From Isoetes taiwanensis (lineage: Eukaryota > Streptophyta > Lycopodiopsida > Isoetales > Isoetaceae), in NCBI GenBank assembly GCA_021234155.1, contig JAJEKV010000006.1, positions 25,114,883 through 25,178,882 of the forward strand: a stretch of DNA of 64,000 nucleotides, in the 5' to 3' direction. Made by a program: the position numbers and the translations under genes. The notes under the pieces are model-generated. The model was not told the DNA's origin. It saw only the letters and a program-made list of their open reading frames with translations, and ran no database searches. Shown one piece after another: positions 24,101-34,824 of this stretch (the stretch's first letter is position 1; every line of letters starts with the position of its first letter).

Positions 24101-24435
24101 AGAACCGAGATAGGGAAGAAGCACTTTAAACTTACTCATTTCGAGGAGGTATCTACATGGTCTATGATGCTTAGACTTTTATTATAAAGCAATGATGCTA
24201 GTCTGACAATATGATGATGCAGGTTTTTACAACACAACATTGGATGGTGAGAATCTATAAGTTAAAATCCCCCAAGAATAGGCTAAGGGGGAAGAACAGG
24301 AAACGGTATGCTTTCAATTCCCTCCTTTGAAAATATCTTTCAGATATATTGGCATGTACTATATGAGATATAATGTGCATGAACAAACCCAGCAGGACAC
24401 AGAAGACGAAATCAAAAACAAAGAAATCAAATAGT
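15158..24435 (+). CDS. STT3: STT3, catalytic subunit of oligosaccharyltransferase
   Basis: STT3 transfers the lipid-linked glycan to Asn in N-X-S/T sites of nascent proteins in the ER. I reconstruct 23 coding exons, all with GT-AG introns and consistent phase: 15158-15286, 16170-16232, 16713-16768, 16845-16916, 17022-17127, 18808-18858, 18925-19020, 19245-19304, 19477-19590, 19667-19753, 20069-20172, 20683-20778, 21106-21226, 21307-21387, 21464-21595, 22659-22886, 22975-23121, 23402-23588, 23658-23755, 23824-23903, 24055-24148, 24223-24305, 24396-24435. The sum is 775 codons, giving 774 residues, close to plant STT3 (735-780). Conserved sites are intact: HEFDPYFN (first metal-binding Asp), [23 protein letters not shown], and WWDYG with DNNTWNNTH. 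Multiple membrane segments fill the first two thirds; the lumenal domain is C-terminal. The cytosolic linker after the 15th exon is Lys/Glu-rich and divergent. The protein ends with a basic Lys/Arg/Thr tail. The STT3A or STT3B type was not assigned. Confidence 0.96.
21858..21935 (+). other. Possible cassette exon within an STT3 intron
   Basis: The intron between 21595 and 22659 contains a 78-base segment with a CCTAG acceptor, a GTACAT donor and an open frame in the STT3 phase (phase 0 on both sides). It would add 26 mostly hydrophobic residues, including [15 protein letters not shown]. It is not part of the STT3 proteins I know, so I left it out of the main model. Confidence 0.3.
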
Positions 24436-25735
24436 TGAGAGGACGGCATTTGGGAGATCAGAGATTCAGGAACAACACGTTGTATCATATTGACCACATA
24501 GTTGATCTAAGATTACAATGTGGTTCTGAAAGTATAGCAATTTGCAATTTGGAGGCAACTCCAAGGCACTTTTTGGAACCGAATATGGGACAGAGCCCTC
24601 CAATTTTTGTAACGCAAGTTTTCTTATTGTTTATTATTCCATCGTGCTTCATAAAAATTACAAGATTGTCAAGTCTTCCATAATCAAGCGCCATTGAGTC
24701 TCTCTTGATTGACATCTTTTCCTTTATTTGCAAGTCCATCATTACGTTTTTGCATATGCATTTTTGTAGAATAATAACCTTGAAAATAATACAATTGTAC
24801 CTTCAAGCAGGAGTTGAAACCATGTATACCTTTGATGGTAATGGTATAATGATGCGGGATCCCATCAAGTCTTATATGCTATTTAACATAAAGCTAGAAA
24901 TGGTTCAACCTTCCTATCAAAGGTTTCATAAGTTTGTTCAGAAGTTTGGTGGTATTTGGACACCCATATGCTTACGACAAAGCATGCCTGAGTACTCATG
25001 GTTTTGGATGGCATCTTGAAAGTTTTCTGTTGTATTGCACAAGTTCTCACAGTAGTCTTGGTCCTGTTGGTTTATCTTTAAGCAAGCACATATGCCTTTG
25101 ATTCTTCGTTGTGCTAAGATCGGCGATATTGTTTATCACTGGAAGTGTCATGTTTTAAATGTTGTGTTTTTCCAAAGACATTGGACTCAAAAGTGTCCAT
25201 GTTCTGAATATAATATCAGTTACATTATGTTGCATTCTTGGTGCTGCGCAAGTATGCTAAAATTCGTCTTGTTGCATGAAATAACTGTCATTACAAAACT
25301 CTGAAAAGCTTTATATCTTCCAAGTAACATGTTAGTTGGATACCAATTCCATGTCATTCATGACTACAAATGCATAATATAAGAGACATATTGTTGGAAA
25401 GCGCCAACAAACATCATTTGAGATTTTGGAATGATATAACAAACATCATTTGAGATTTTAGAATGATAAAAATAAAACAACACACACAGAATGGAATCCA
25501 CAGTGCATGTACGCCATGGCATTTAAGATTAGTCTAGAGAAACTTTGGAGTCCAGGTCAAGGCAAAGGGTGTCAAACAGCTAAGGATGGACGGCCAAAGC
25601 ACGGCAAAGTGGAATCCAAAAAGAAAGCATCTAAGACTTGGGGAGCAAGAAAGGAGTCTTGGGAGGAATTTCATCGTTAAATTGAGGAGGGATTGAGGGG
25701 CCGGATCAACACCAAAAGCAGCAGAGGTGCTTGCA
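24436..25735. other. STT3 3' region and spacer to the CYSTM gene
   Basis: About 1.3 kb, AT-rich, containing the STT3 3' UTR. Short frames here (for example 24705-25019 plus) have no recognisable domain. A direct repeat of AACAAACATCATTTGAGATTTT lies near 25405-25460. Confidence 0.45.
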
Positions 25736-26196
25736 ATGGAGCAACCCAAGTATAATTCATACCCGCAGGGCTACCCTCCTGCTGGCTACCCTCCTGCAGG
25801 TTACCCACCTCCTGGTTACCCCCAAGAAGGTTAGTCCTCCATCAATGTGTACTAAATATGTATGTTTTTTCTGAACTATACATATGTTTGTTGTTGGTCT
25901 GTGTTTCCATATGTAGGATATCAGCAGCAGCAGCAGCAGCCTCCTCCTGTTATCCCCCCTCCTGCCTACTCTGCGGCCCCGTATGCGCGCTCTCGCAGCG
26001 ACCGCGGTTGCCTTGAAGGATGGTCTGCTCTTTCCATCCCATTGTTTCATTGTTCTACCTCACAGATTCAAGTTTATAACATATTTTCTGTTTTTGTTTT
26101 CTTTTTGCCTTCTTGTTCAGCTTGGCTGCCCTCTGTTGCTGCTTCTTGCTAGATGAATGCTGCTGTGATCCTACTGTTATCATATTTGGACCTTGA
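25736..26196 (+). CDS. CYSTM-domain proline-rich small protein
   Basis: Three exons join in phase: 25736-25829, 25917-26022 and 26121-26196, giving 91 residues. The N-terminus has short tyrosine/proline repeats (YPPAGYPPAGYPPPGYP), then six consecutive Gln, more Pro, and a C-terminal Cys-rich membrane module with GCLAALCCCFLLDECC. This layout matches the CYSTM (cysteine-rich transmembrane) family of small tail-anchored proteins, linked in plants to stress tolerance. The Cys residues are thought to face the membrane interface. The second exon starts in the poly-Gln CAG run. The first donor is GTTAG, less usual but in phase. Start chosen at the ATG followed by the family-typical polar and Pro-rich N-terminus. 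Confidence 0.88.
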
Positions 26197-28920
26197 ATAT
26201 AGAATCCTTGTACATGCAGAGTTTTTTTCCCCCTTTTTTATTCGTCTTCAAGACCATTAGAAAAATAATTTGCCACAAGCACAAGAGTCATTAATTCACT
26301 CCTGCAAGGCAAAGTTCTACATCTCGTTTGCTCTTATAATGTTTGTTAAATTGCATATTGTCATATACATATAATAAATACAAGGGTATCAACCATTAAA
26401 AATGCCCTGCACACAAAAGTAGCCTCCCACAAGCTACAGATTACCCCAACGCATGACCTATCCTTGAATTAGCTTGGATTAACCTCGCTTCCAACTACTA
26501 ATACGAGCAGTCGGGGAACATGTCAAGGCCAGGTATTCTAGAACCAAAAATAAACACGCAACTACACTCCAAACTTATCCAAAATGAACCATGCAAATCT
26601 AAACTTCCCAAATATGTCTACCTTTGCCCTTGCTTACAAATCTTATGAAAAGGTCTTTTCTGATCCTTAACCGTCACACTTATTCCATGTAAATCATTGG
26701 CACAATCACTAACATGATTCTATGTTTGGGAATGTGTTGAGGTTTAGGCACTATAGTCATAGTTTGGATACATTTGGGGGTGTACACCCCATAATATATG
26801 GAATGCCCCAAGAAAAGAAAACCTAGAGCATGGACAATTTGGTCAGAGGGCGGTGGATATCTTTTAACTTTGCTATTAATATGTAGCACAATAACAGGGG
26901 GTTCTAAGGGGCTTTGACATGGATGCATAAATCGCCATGACCGAGACCATGGACCACACCCCTAAAACAATTGAATGGGTTATTATTAAGGGAAAAAGAA
27001 AAACACAGATTCAATAGAAAAAATGTGCTAACGCACTGTGGGTTGCCCTTAAATCTGAAAAGATGCAACCCAGAAACAGAGCTGTGCTCCATCCGGCCAC
27101 AATCAGACACAGAGCTGTTCTTTAGACCTAAGCATTTTGCAACAAACCTTGCAAGATGCTTTGGATTAAGAATGTAAGGCTAAGTCTTTGAATACCACAA
27201 CTATACTCATGGATAATCCAACAATAATAAAAGCGTGCACTTGCCATCGACGTCTTTCTTCCTTTCACTTGCATTCTATATGTTCTTGAATATCATTCGT
27301 CCTTTCATTTGCAGTCTATAAAATACCTAAACTTGGAGACAAGAACACGAAACTCCACATTGATCAACCATGGCATACTCCTTCATGACGCTTTTTATGC
27401 CCTCATTCAATTGCTCCATTTTTCTTGTTATGATAAAAGACCTAATGCACAAGTTTTTAAAAATACTAGGTCTGAGATGAAGAATTTAGGCAAAAATAAG
27501 CCTAAGATTGCCTGTTTTTACTCAAGAGAATTTGAAAAGATTTTCCCATACTAAATTCCTTCTACTTTATTTCATTGTTTACCCAACACAATCTCCTTAT
27601 CAAAGCAAAGTTCCCTGTCCTAGTTTCTTATAGGTTTGTTCTTATCAAAGCAAACCATTCCCTGTCCTAGTCCTAGCGCTAAACCATGTAAGGCTTTAGC
27701 AACAATTTAAAACTCTACAATGTTGTTACAAATCTTATTTTTATTTTATGTAAAAGAATGCAAAGGCAAGGAAGTACACATGGAAGCAACCCCTTTAGAA
27801 CCGCCGAAATGGCGATGATTCTTGCTCAGAACAGGTCTGATTCCAGCGATGGCATACTTTATCTTTAAGAAGTAGCCCTTATCGTTGGAAGATTGCAGCT
27901 GTTAAGAGTTTGTTACAAAATAATAAAAACCCATTTTACCTGCTGGAATAGCAGGCTCATTGCCACGCCCTATGAAAATGGTGATGAAAAGAAGAAAACA
28001 ATGAGAGACAATCCTACCTACTGGAAGAGCAGGGTTCGTTACCGCTTCCCAGCTCCATACCTGCCTGCCTTCTCCTCAATGCTCTTCCGTCACTGCTCGT
28101 TGTCACAGTGAACGGGTATAGGAGAGATGAACCGTTGGATTGGATCTTCACGAGCCCTAACGTGGATTGGTGGCAGCACTACGTAACGCAGTTAACAAAA
28201 TCCTCGCCGTCCAAAACCCCGTCCAAAATGATCTCGGTCATCCAGAACCAAAATGCACCTCCAGGCCTATCATTCAAAGTTTTGCCATTCAGGCAACCCA
28301 AAATATATGCAGTTAGCTCGTTGGTTGCATTGATTAAAGTACTATCATCATTAAAGTCAAGGAAGATGACAAATACCTGCCATACAGAAAGAAGCCATTC
28401 TCCTACATAGTTCAAAGAATAATGAAAGAAACTTCTGAGAGATGAAGAGATGACGCTATATTTCTTTCCTCTTAGATCACTAAGAAAGTTTAAATTGCAA
28501 CACACTTATTTGCTCCAAATGCACTTTAAAAGGAATTTTTGAAAGATTTCCTAAAATTCCATGCATAGCTTCCATTGAACATAGCTTACATGCAAAAATA
28601 TTTGACAGCCCTTTTCAGCCCTAAAGTTTGGAATTAGAAACAGTAATATATTTGAAGACTAGAAAGAAATAGACAATGAAAAAACCCGCAAGTGCATAGA
28701 GCGATAAAAAGATATTGCATTCAAAGTTTCTGAAATCCTTACAAAATTATGAACAAAATTGTCAATAATGCAACACATTTTGACATAGCCTCACCACTGA
28801 TACCTTTTCTTATTTACGTGTTTGTTTTATCGTACAAACTTACATCAAGCACCTTTACTTTTGCTAGGCCTATGGTACCAGTATTTGCTTTAGTCGTTGC
28901 TCTCCGTCCCACTCCTGATT
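26197..28920. other. No recognised gene
   Basis: About 2.7 kb of AT-rich spacer. The frames at 28108-28410 (plus) and 28179-28505 (minus) overlap each other and lack known domains. No RNA gene or repeat was recognised. Confidence 0.45.
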
Positions 28921-30391
28921 TTACCATCTCCAAACTATAACTCCCATTAAATGCATTGGCTGTACGTTTTCATCCAATGCACTTTTAATTGAGTAGGAAT
29001 TCCATCCTGTCATGTTACCTGCCAACCAGAATGTCTTCCCAGTCTCGTCATTATCAGCTGGGACAGTAACAAGCATTCCTTTCTGAAACTTAACGACGGA
29101 ACCAGAAACCTGAGCAACTTGTTGTGTCGTGCGTCTAGGGCCAGTATACATAATTCTGTCATCTTCATCTGAGCTAGGCTCTAGTTGTACTTGTTCTTCT
29201 TGATTCTCAACTTGCATAGGCAGAGTTTGCCTAGAGGGCCAGTTGAAGTCAATGTGTCTTTGACCTTGTGACATGGCATGTAACAGTTTCACGTTGCTAT
29301 TAAAAAAACTGAGGCCATTATAAAACATCTGCTTCCTCAAAATGGTTAGAGCATGGTTGAATGCTTGTTTCAATGCAATCCAGTGATTTGTTTGAGTCAA
29401 ATGCTCTTCCCTCTTTTTACTCTTTGTGATTTCTTTCAAGCTCTTTACAGGCATTTGCTCTGCGGAGAGCATAGAAATATAGTGTCGGGGAAATATAGTG
29501 CGAATGAATTGAATACCATCTCCTGGCTGCCACTGCAAGGATGTGGCATATTTCTTGCCTTGTAGGGTGGCCTTGCTACCTTTAAGTGAGATTTTGATCT
29601 GATGCTGAAATGTGATATTTCTTAAGGGCTCAATAGCAAAGTGACTCACGTGATCTTTCCAAAAAATCTATTCCTTGAAATCATAAGTCTCATCCAACAT
29701 CTCGATTTCTGGGCGTGGATTATAGGAACCTTGGGCTTTTTTTTAGCAAGACTTTTAGAGAATCTACTGAACATCTGATCAATTTGGTCGTGTGTATGCC
29801 CAACAAGGAGGAAACCAATCTTCACCTTCTTGAAGATTTGTTTCTCAACTAGCATAGCACAATAAGTAAACAATGCCTAATCCTTATTTTCTCTCGTCGC
29901 ATTGTCTAGCTGAAGGTATAGTACTGTTGGTATTCCAAACTAGAAGGAATCTTATGCAATACTGTGATAGTGAGATTAGGATCAGCATGAATATTTGGAT
30001 AGTTCAGAAATGTCTTGCACGAGAGTTTCCCATTAAAACCCATAGCACCAACAACATTACGGTGCTTTCTAGGAATGGTTACACTCGAAAATTCTTTTTT
30101 CCATAGCACAGTGAAATAAGAGTAGCATACATGTCGGTCATCTGCCACAGTATATAAATCTTTATAGTTATTATAAACTTCATATTTCGTGAAGTTGTCA
30201 CTTAAATGGTACATGGGGCTGTTAAGCAGTTTCTCATAAGACTCTTTGAAGAAGCCTTCTATCCAGGAAACACATTGAAGTGCATGAATTCTCAAGATAC
30301 TTCCCGAATGGCAGTAATCATTTATGCCAAGATTCTTGTCAAGCCTTTTCTTCATTGTGTGAAGCCTTCTGCTACCTAGAGCATGAATCAT
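28921..30391 (-). pseudogene. DUF7869-type protein, internally deleted
   Basis: Three minus-strand frames form one decayed gene. Frame 1 (29906-30391) contains HVCYSYFTVLWKKEFSSV, resembling the region in front of the DUF7869 domain. Frame 2 (29646-29873) contains FLLVGHTHDQIDQMFSRFSK, the hallmark His-Thr-His/Asp block of the domain. Frame 3 (28921-29649) continues with GKKYATSLQWQPGDG and an acidic tail. Most of the central domain between frames 1 and 2 is missing, as they are only ~30 bases apart. Intact members run to several hundred residues and are repeatedly found in low-copy to high-copy form in plants, oomycetes and animals; their function is not known to me. A transposon origin is suspected in the field. 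Confidence in the family is moderate, from memory of the motif. Confidence 0.6.
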
Positions 30392-31980
30392 TTTAAAGGT
30401 TGTTTGATAGATAGTGTGGCCACCAGCTGTGTAAGTTAACTTATCACCCTTGCCTGCCTAATATTGAAGGCTAAGTAGCCCCTCTGGTCTAATAGAGTCT
30501 TTGAACTGTAGTTGTCACAAATCAGCTTCAATTCCCTTAGTCAAATCTTTAGCAAACAACATTGAAGACAACAATGCTTTGTATGTGTTGCCTCAAGTGA
30601 CCCTCATCCATTAGTTTCTTCCTTCTCTGTGATGTACAAGCTTTCTTGTGTAAGTCTCGCTTGAGGTTGTGACTAGCAGAAGCTTTGAATTCAAATATGA
30701 ACAAGGTTTAAAACAAAACGCACTTATTTAAGAAATGCGTTTGAAAGATTCCTTTGAAAATTCTGAAAAATTAAAAAAAGAGACAAAATAGGGAGCAAGA
30801 TAGATTGTTGAACACATGATGTTCAGAATACCATATAAAAAGTAACATTTTTACAGTTATTTGATTTAAAAAAGAAGGCAAAAAAAAAAAAAAAGACAGT
30901 CTTGAGGTGGAGAACTCTAATTTTGGAGATCCAACAAATTATTTTTAATGAAAATACAAGCAAATACAGTGTGTCCTTTTGCATCATATATGTAAATGCC
31001 TTTAAAATGGAACTTACAAAAGAAGAAGAAGAAATTATGTAGCAAAAAGAAAGTTGTTCTAATTAAACATTGTTAAAGACACACTAAGAGCTTCCATTTC
31101 AAAAATCTTTATGAATATACAAGTCCCTTATTATTTAAGAACTATATGAGACCAATTGTGTATTGCATCAGTAAACTTTTGTTAGGCTTCCACTCATTGA
31201 CATTCTTTAAAGAGTATGATGGTAAAGGAGCAACAATAAGGAAATAATATAGCAATGGGGACTAATCATATTGTAATTCGTATCATAATGATTGGAGCAA
31301 TGCATAGATCCTTTAGGTCGAATTGAAGATTGCCATGGTTTCCTTTTAGATATCGACATACCTTACCTCCATAAAATTCGATTAATATAGTCATAAAAAT
31401 TCGATTAATACAGTCATACAGCCAATACCACTATCATATACGTAAAATATTTAAAGCAAATTGCCTAGAATTGTGGATTGTCTTTGCTAGTTGTACCTCC
31501 TTATAAAACTTGTTTGTTGCCTGAATAAGCATAGTTGCCTACATGTGTATGCCTACAAACATCACGAAGGATTAGCAAATCTGCGCAATAATGGCTAAAA
31601 TAAAAAAATCCAGACGTCCTGCATTTAAATGTTGCAGCCTAGACTCAAAATTCAAAGGGCATACAATAATATGCCTTAAGAGCAAAATCTTATATCAAAT
31701 GGGACCCAATCCAATAGGCAGAAGGAATAGAATGTAAAAGCTCATATGAAGTCCTACTAAGCATCCAAGTTGTGACAATTGTCAGTCTCCACATCGTATC
31801 CTCTGCAAACCAACCCTCGGCACCAAGTTTCATCCGATAGATGCTAGAAACACTGCCGTAAGTTTGTGATGATCGATGCTAACTGCTTTAGAAGCACAAC
31901 AGCAAATCTCTCCACATATTCTCTAGTCTTGCTTTTAAAAAGACCAGCTTTCAAATTCTTTGTGCTCTATGTTGATCACA
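30392..31980. other. No recognised gene
   Basis: AT-rich spacer with a poly(A) run near 30881-30894. Minus-strand sequence around 30540-30690 (SHNLKRDLHKKACTSQRRKK) may be an upstream remnant of the DUF7869 gene, but it is too short to assign. Confidence 0.35.
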
Positions 31981-31984
31981 GGAT

Positions 31985-32110
31985 TAGGAAGGAAGGAAGG
32001 AAGGAAGGTATTTTTATCGTCCACGGAGACCAATCGGTCTATGGGACCCAATACAAAAGCGCAGGGAGGTATAACAGTTAATAGTGAAAATATCATGCAA
32101 GGATGCCTGA
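31985..32110 (-). mobile_element. 5'-truncated LINE 3' end
   Basis: On the minus strand the sequence TTGGGTCCCATAGACCGATT, then GGTCTCCGTGGACGATAAAA, matches the 3' end of the large LINE copy at 49320-49375. It ends in a (CCTT)n run, visible on the plus strand as AAGG repeats at about 31987-32008. The piece keeps only the last ~110 bases, as 5'-truncated insertions do. Confidence 0.65.
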
Positions 32111-32906
32111 GAAGGTGCAAGTGGGAAATATGCTGATAATAGAACCCAAGCCAACCAGGATGAGGCAACATGCTTTCCAAATAGACAAATGGAAAGGCAA
32201 AAATCCAAATAATGAAGTATGCAAAAACCTTCATTGCCAAACTTGGAAGAACAAAATATTCGTACAGGAAATCAGAAACGGGGATTGGAAAAGCCATAGG
32301 CAATTGAAGGTATTCTCATAACGGACAAAAAGAGGAGGTTAAAAGTCTAATTTTGGCTAAAGTTTATAAGTGATCTACATGGGTGGCGATTTATTGTATG
32401 CTTGCTATTCACCAAATCTTCTATGGCAGTAGACACGGAGATTGCCTTCTACAAACAATACAACATGAACTTTGATGCATTCATGTGAGTTCAAAATGAT
32501 AGCAACAAAGCAACCACTAGCTGAAGCAGAATTTGAATCTGGTTGCACCTTCTCCTTTGCCTGTTATGACCGGCCACTCTTCTACAACAACTTTGTTTCC
32601 CTTCATCAAATTCTTGAAGAGGATGGAACCTGCAGAAAACATGATCAACGAGCAGAAAGCATTATGGATTACCGTGTGCACATGGCTTCAAGATGTGTTG
32701 TTATAGATAATGGCAAGTATGGCAATGTCACAAGAAGCAGAAGTTTACCTGCTACATTGTTGACAAAATCATTGCATTATCTGAGATACAGGACCTTTGC
32801 AACCTTGGAATGCATTATCGGAGCCATATAAACTTTTGTTGGGCCAGAACCGACATAATCCTATATCTTTCGAATTGAACGAAATAAATCCAAAACCAAA
32901 TAAATC
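32111..32906. other. No recognised gene
   Basis: A frame of 119 codons (32472-32831, plus) has no recognisable domain. Nothing else stands out. Confidence 0.4.
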
Positions 32907-34824
32907 TTGTCATGGACGTTGGCATGTTTGGAAATGAATAATCGCGTTTATCCTCTGATGATTCATTCCCTCATAGCAGAGGCATGATCTTCACCATGAA
33001 GAGCATGTCCCCGTGCATTCCATTATATAACATATGACCTATCAATATGCTCCCTACATCAAAATCCAAATGGAATCTGTGCATTCCATTATATAACATA
33101 TGACCTATCAATATGCTCCCTACATCAAAATCCAAATGGAATCTGCTCGTAATAATTTGTGTGTGAATGGGCCTGCCTTTTACTGCTTTTATAGTTGCAC
33201 ATGCTTTCATACTAAAACAATAACTTTGTCTGATGTTATGCCATTCTCCATCGTTGTCTTCAAGTAGGTGTTGCAACACAATGTGTACTCAGAAAAGCCA
33301 ATACATCTATTAGACGGCTCAGGACACAGAGCTTCCCTAGAACCTCTTCCAGAGGCAAGCCTAATTGTTCTTGCCCCTTCCTGCTTGGACTTCTCAGATT
33401 CTAGAAAAAAAGGTCACCTAGAGAATCTGGGGATAGAAAAGCCTCAAGGAAAGATGAACACAGAGATCCTACCCACACTATGCTTCAAAAAAGAAAGCAT
33501 GCAAATTCTGAATGAGCATGACATACATGTCTCATAAGAGAAGCTCCTCCTAATAAAATTTGTTGCTACGCTTTATTCATTGCAACATCATTTATAGGAC
33601 AACAAACCATGCTGCTTCCAAATCAAACCCTGGAACTATAACTGTTATAGTCATGGAATGATCTTTTTAGCTTTTGCCTATCCATTGCAAGTTGTGGCTT
33701 CTCGCATGTGGGCTGACAATACAGACCATTGCATAGTCCACTACGAATCTGCCAGACAGGCCATGTGCAGAGGACCCGCTTCGCCAGAATCTGGTTTTAT
33801 AAGCCCAAATAAGAGCTGGAAACAAAAGTTTAAAGGATTAAAATATGGATTAAACCGAGGGCATAATTTATGCATCTGGAAAACAACAGCATTCGCCTAC
33901 CTGATGCAAGGTTTTTCTTGCCATGGACGTTGGCATTTATTTTAGAGATGAATGATCGCATTTATCTCTGAGTGCCATTCCCTCAAAGTAGAGGCATGAT
34001 CTTCACCATGAAGGGCATGTTCCCGTGCATTCCATTATACAACATATGACCTATCAATGTGTTCCCTACATCAAAATCCAAATGCATTCTTCTCGTAATA
34101 ATTTGTGTTGTGAATGTGCCTGCCTTTTAATGCTTTTATAGTTACACATGCTTTCAGACTAAAACAATAACTTTGTCTGATGTTATGCCATTCTCCATCA
34201 TTGTCTTCAAGTAGGTGTTGATACTCAGAAAAGCCAATATATCTATTAGACAGCTCAGGACACAGGGCTTCTCTAGAACCTCTTCCAGAGGCAAGCCTAA
34301 TTGTTCTTGCCCCTTCCTGCTTGGACTTCTCAAATTCTAGGAAAAAGGGGACATAGAGGATCTGAGAATAGAAAACCCTCAATGACCCACACTATGCTTG
34401 GAAAAAGAAAGCATGCAAATTCTAGATGAGCATGGCATACATGTTTCACAAGAGAAGCTCCTCCTAATAAAATTTGCTGCTATACTTGATTCATTGCAAC
34501 ATCATTTATAGGACAACAAACCATGCCAGTTCCAAATCAAACCGTAGAACTATAACTGTTATAGTCATGGAATGATCTTTTTAGCTTTTGCCTATCCATC
34601 GCAAGTTGTGGCTTCTGGCATGTGGGCTGACAATACAGACCATTGCATAGCCCACTAGAAATCTGTCAGGCAGGCCATGTGCAGAGGACCCGCTTTGTCA
34701 GAATCTGGTGATATAAGTCCAAATAAGAGTTGGGAACAAAAGTTTAATGGATTGAAATATGGATTAAACTGAGAGCATAATTTATGCATCTGGAAAACAA
34801 CAGCATGCTACCCGATGCAAGGCT
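32907..34824. repeat. Tandem duplication of about 1 kb, two units
   Basis: Unit 1 (about 32907-33916) and unit 2 (about 33917-34824) start with TCTTGYCATGGACGTTGGCAT and end with GGAAAACAACAGCAT followed by CTACCYGATGCAAGG. They remain aligned over nearly their whole length with scattered substitutions and small indels. No RT, transposase or clear open frame is present, so the unit may be a non-coding repeat or a non-autonomous element. Confidence 0.85.
33013..33144. repeat. 66-bp tandem duplication inside unit 1
   Basis: The block starting GTGCATTCCATTATATAACA at 33013 recurs, essentially identically, at 33079. Unit 2 of the 1-kb duplication has only one copy, so this duplication came later or was lost there. 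Confidence 0.9.

Noticed and set aside
28179-28505. 108-codon minus-strand frame
   Set aside because: It has no recognisable domain and overlaps a plus-strand frame of similar length.
31985-32010. AAGG run considered as a stand-alone microsatellite
   Set aside because: It is joined to the conserved LINE 3' end, so it is better read as that element's tail.
33001-34824. CRISPR-like array from the repeated blocks
   Set aside because: The repeats are long, adjacent and few, without unique spacers, in plant DNA.
32907-34824. The 1-kb direct repeats read as two LTRs
   Set aside because: They are adjacent with no internal region, primer site or polypurine tract.
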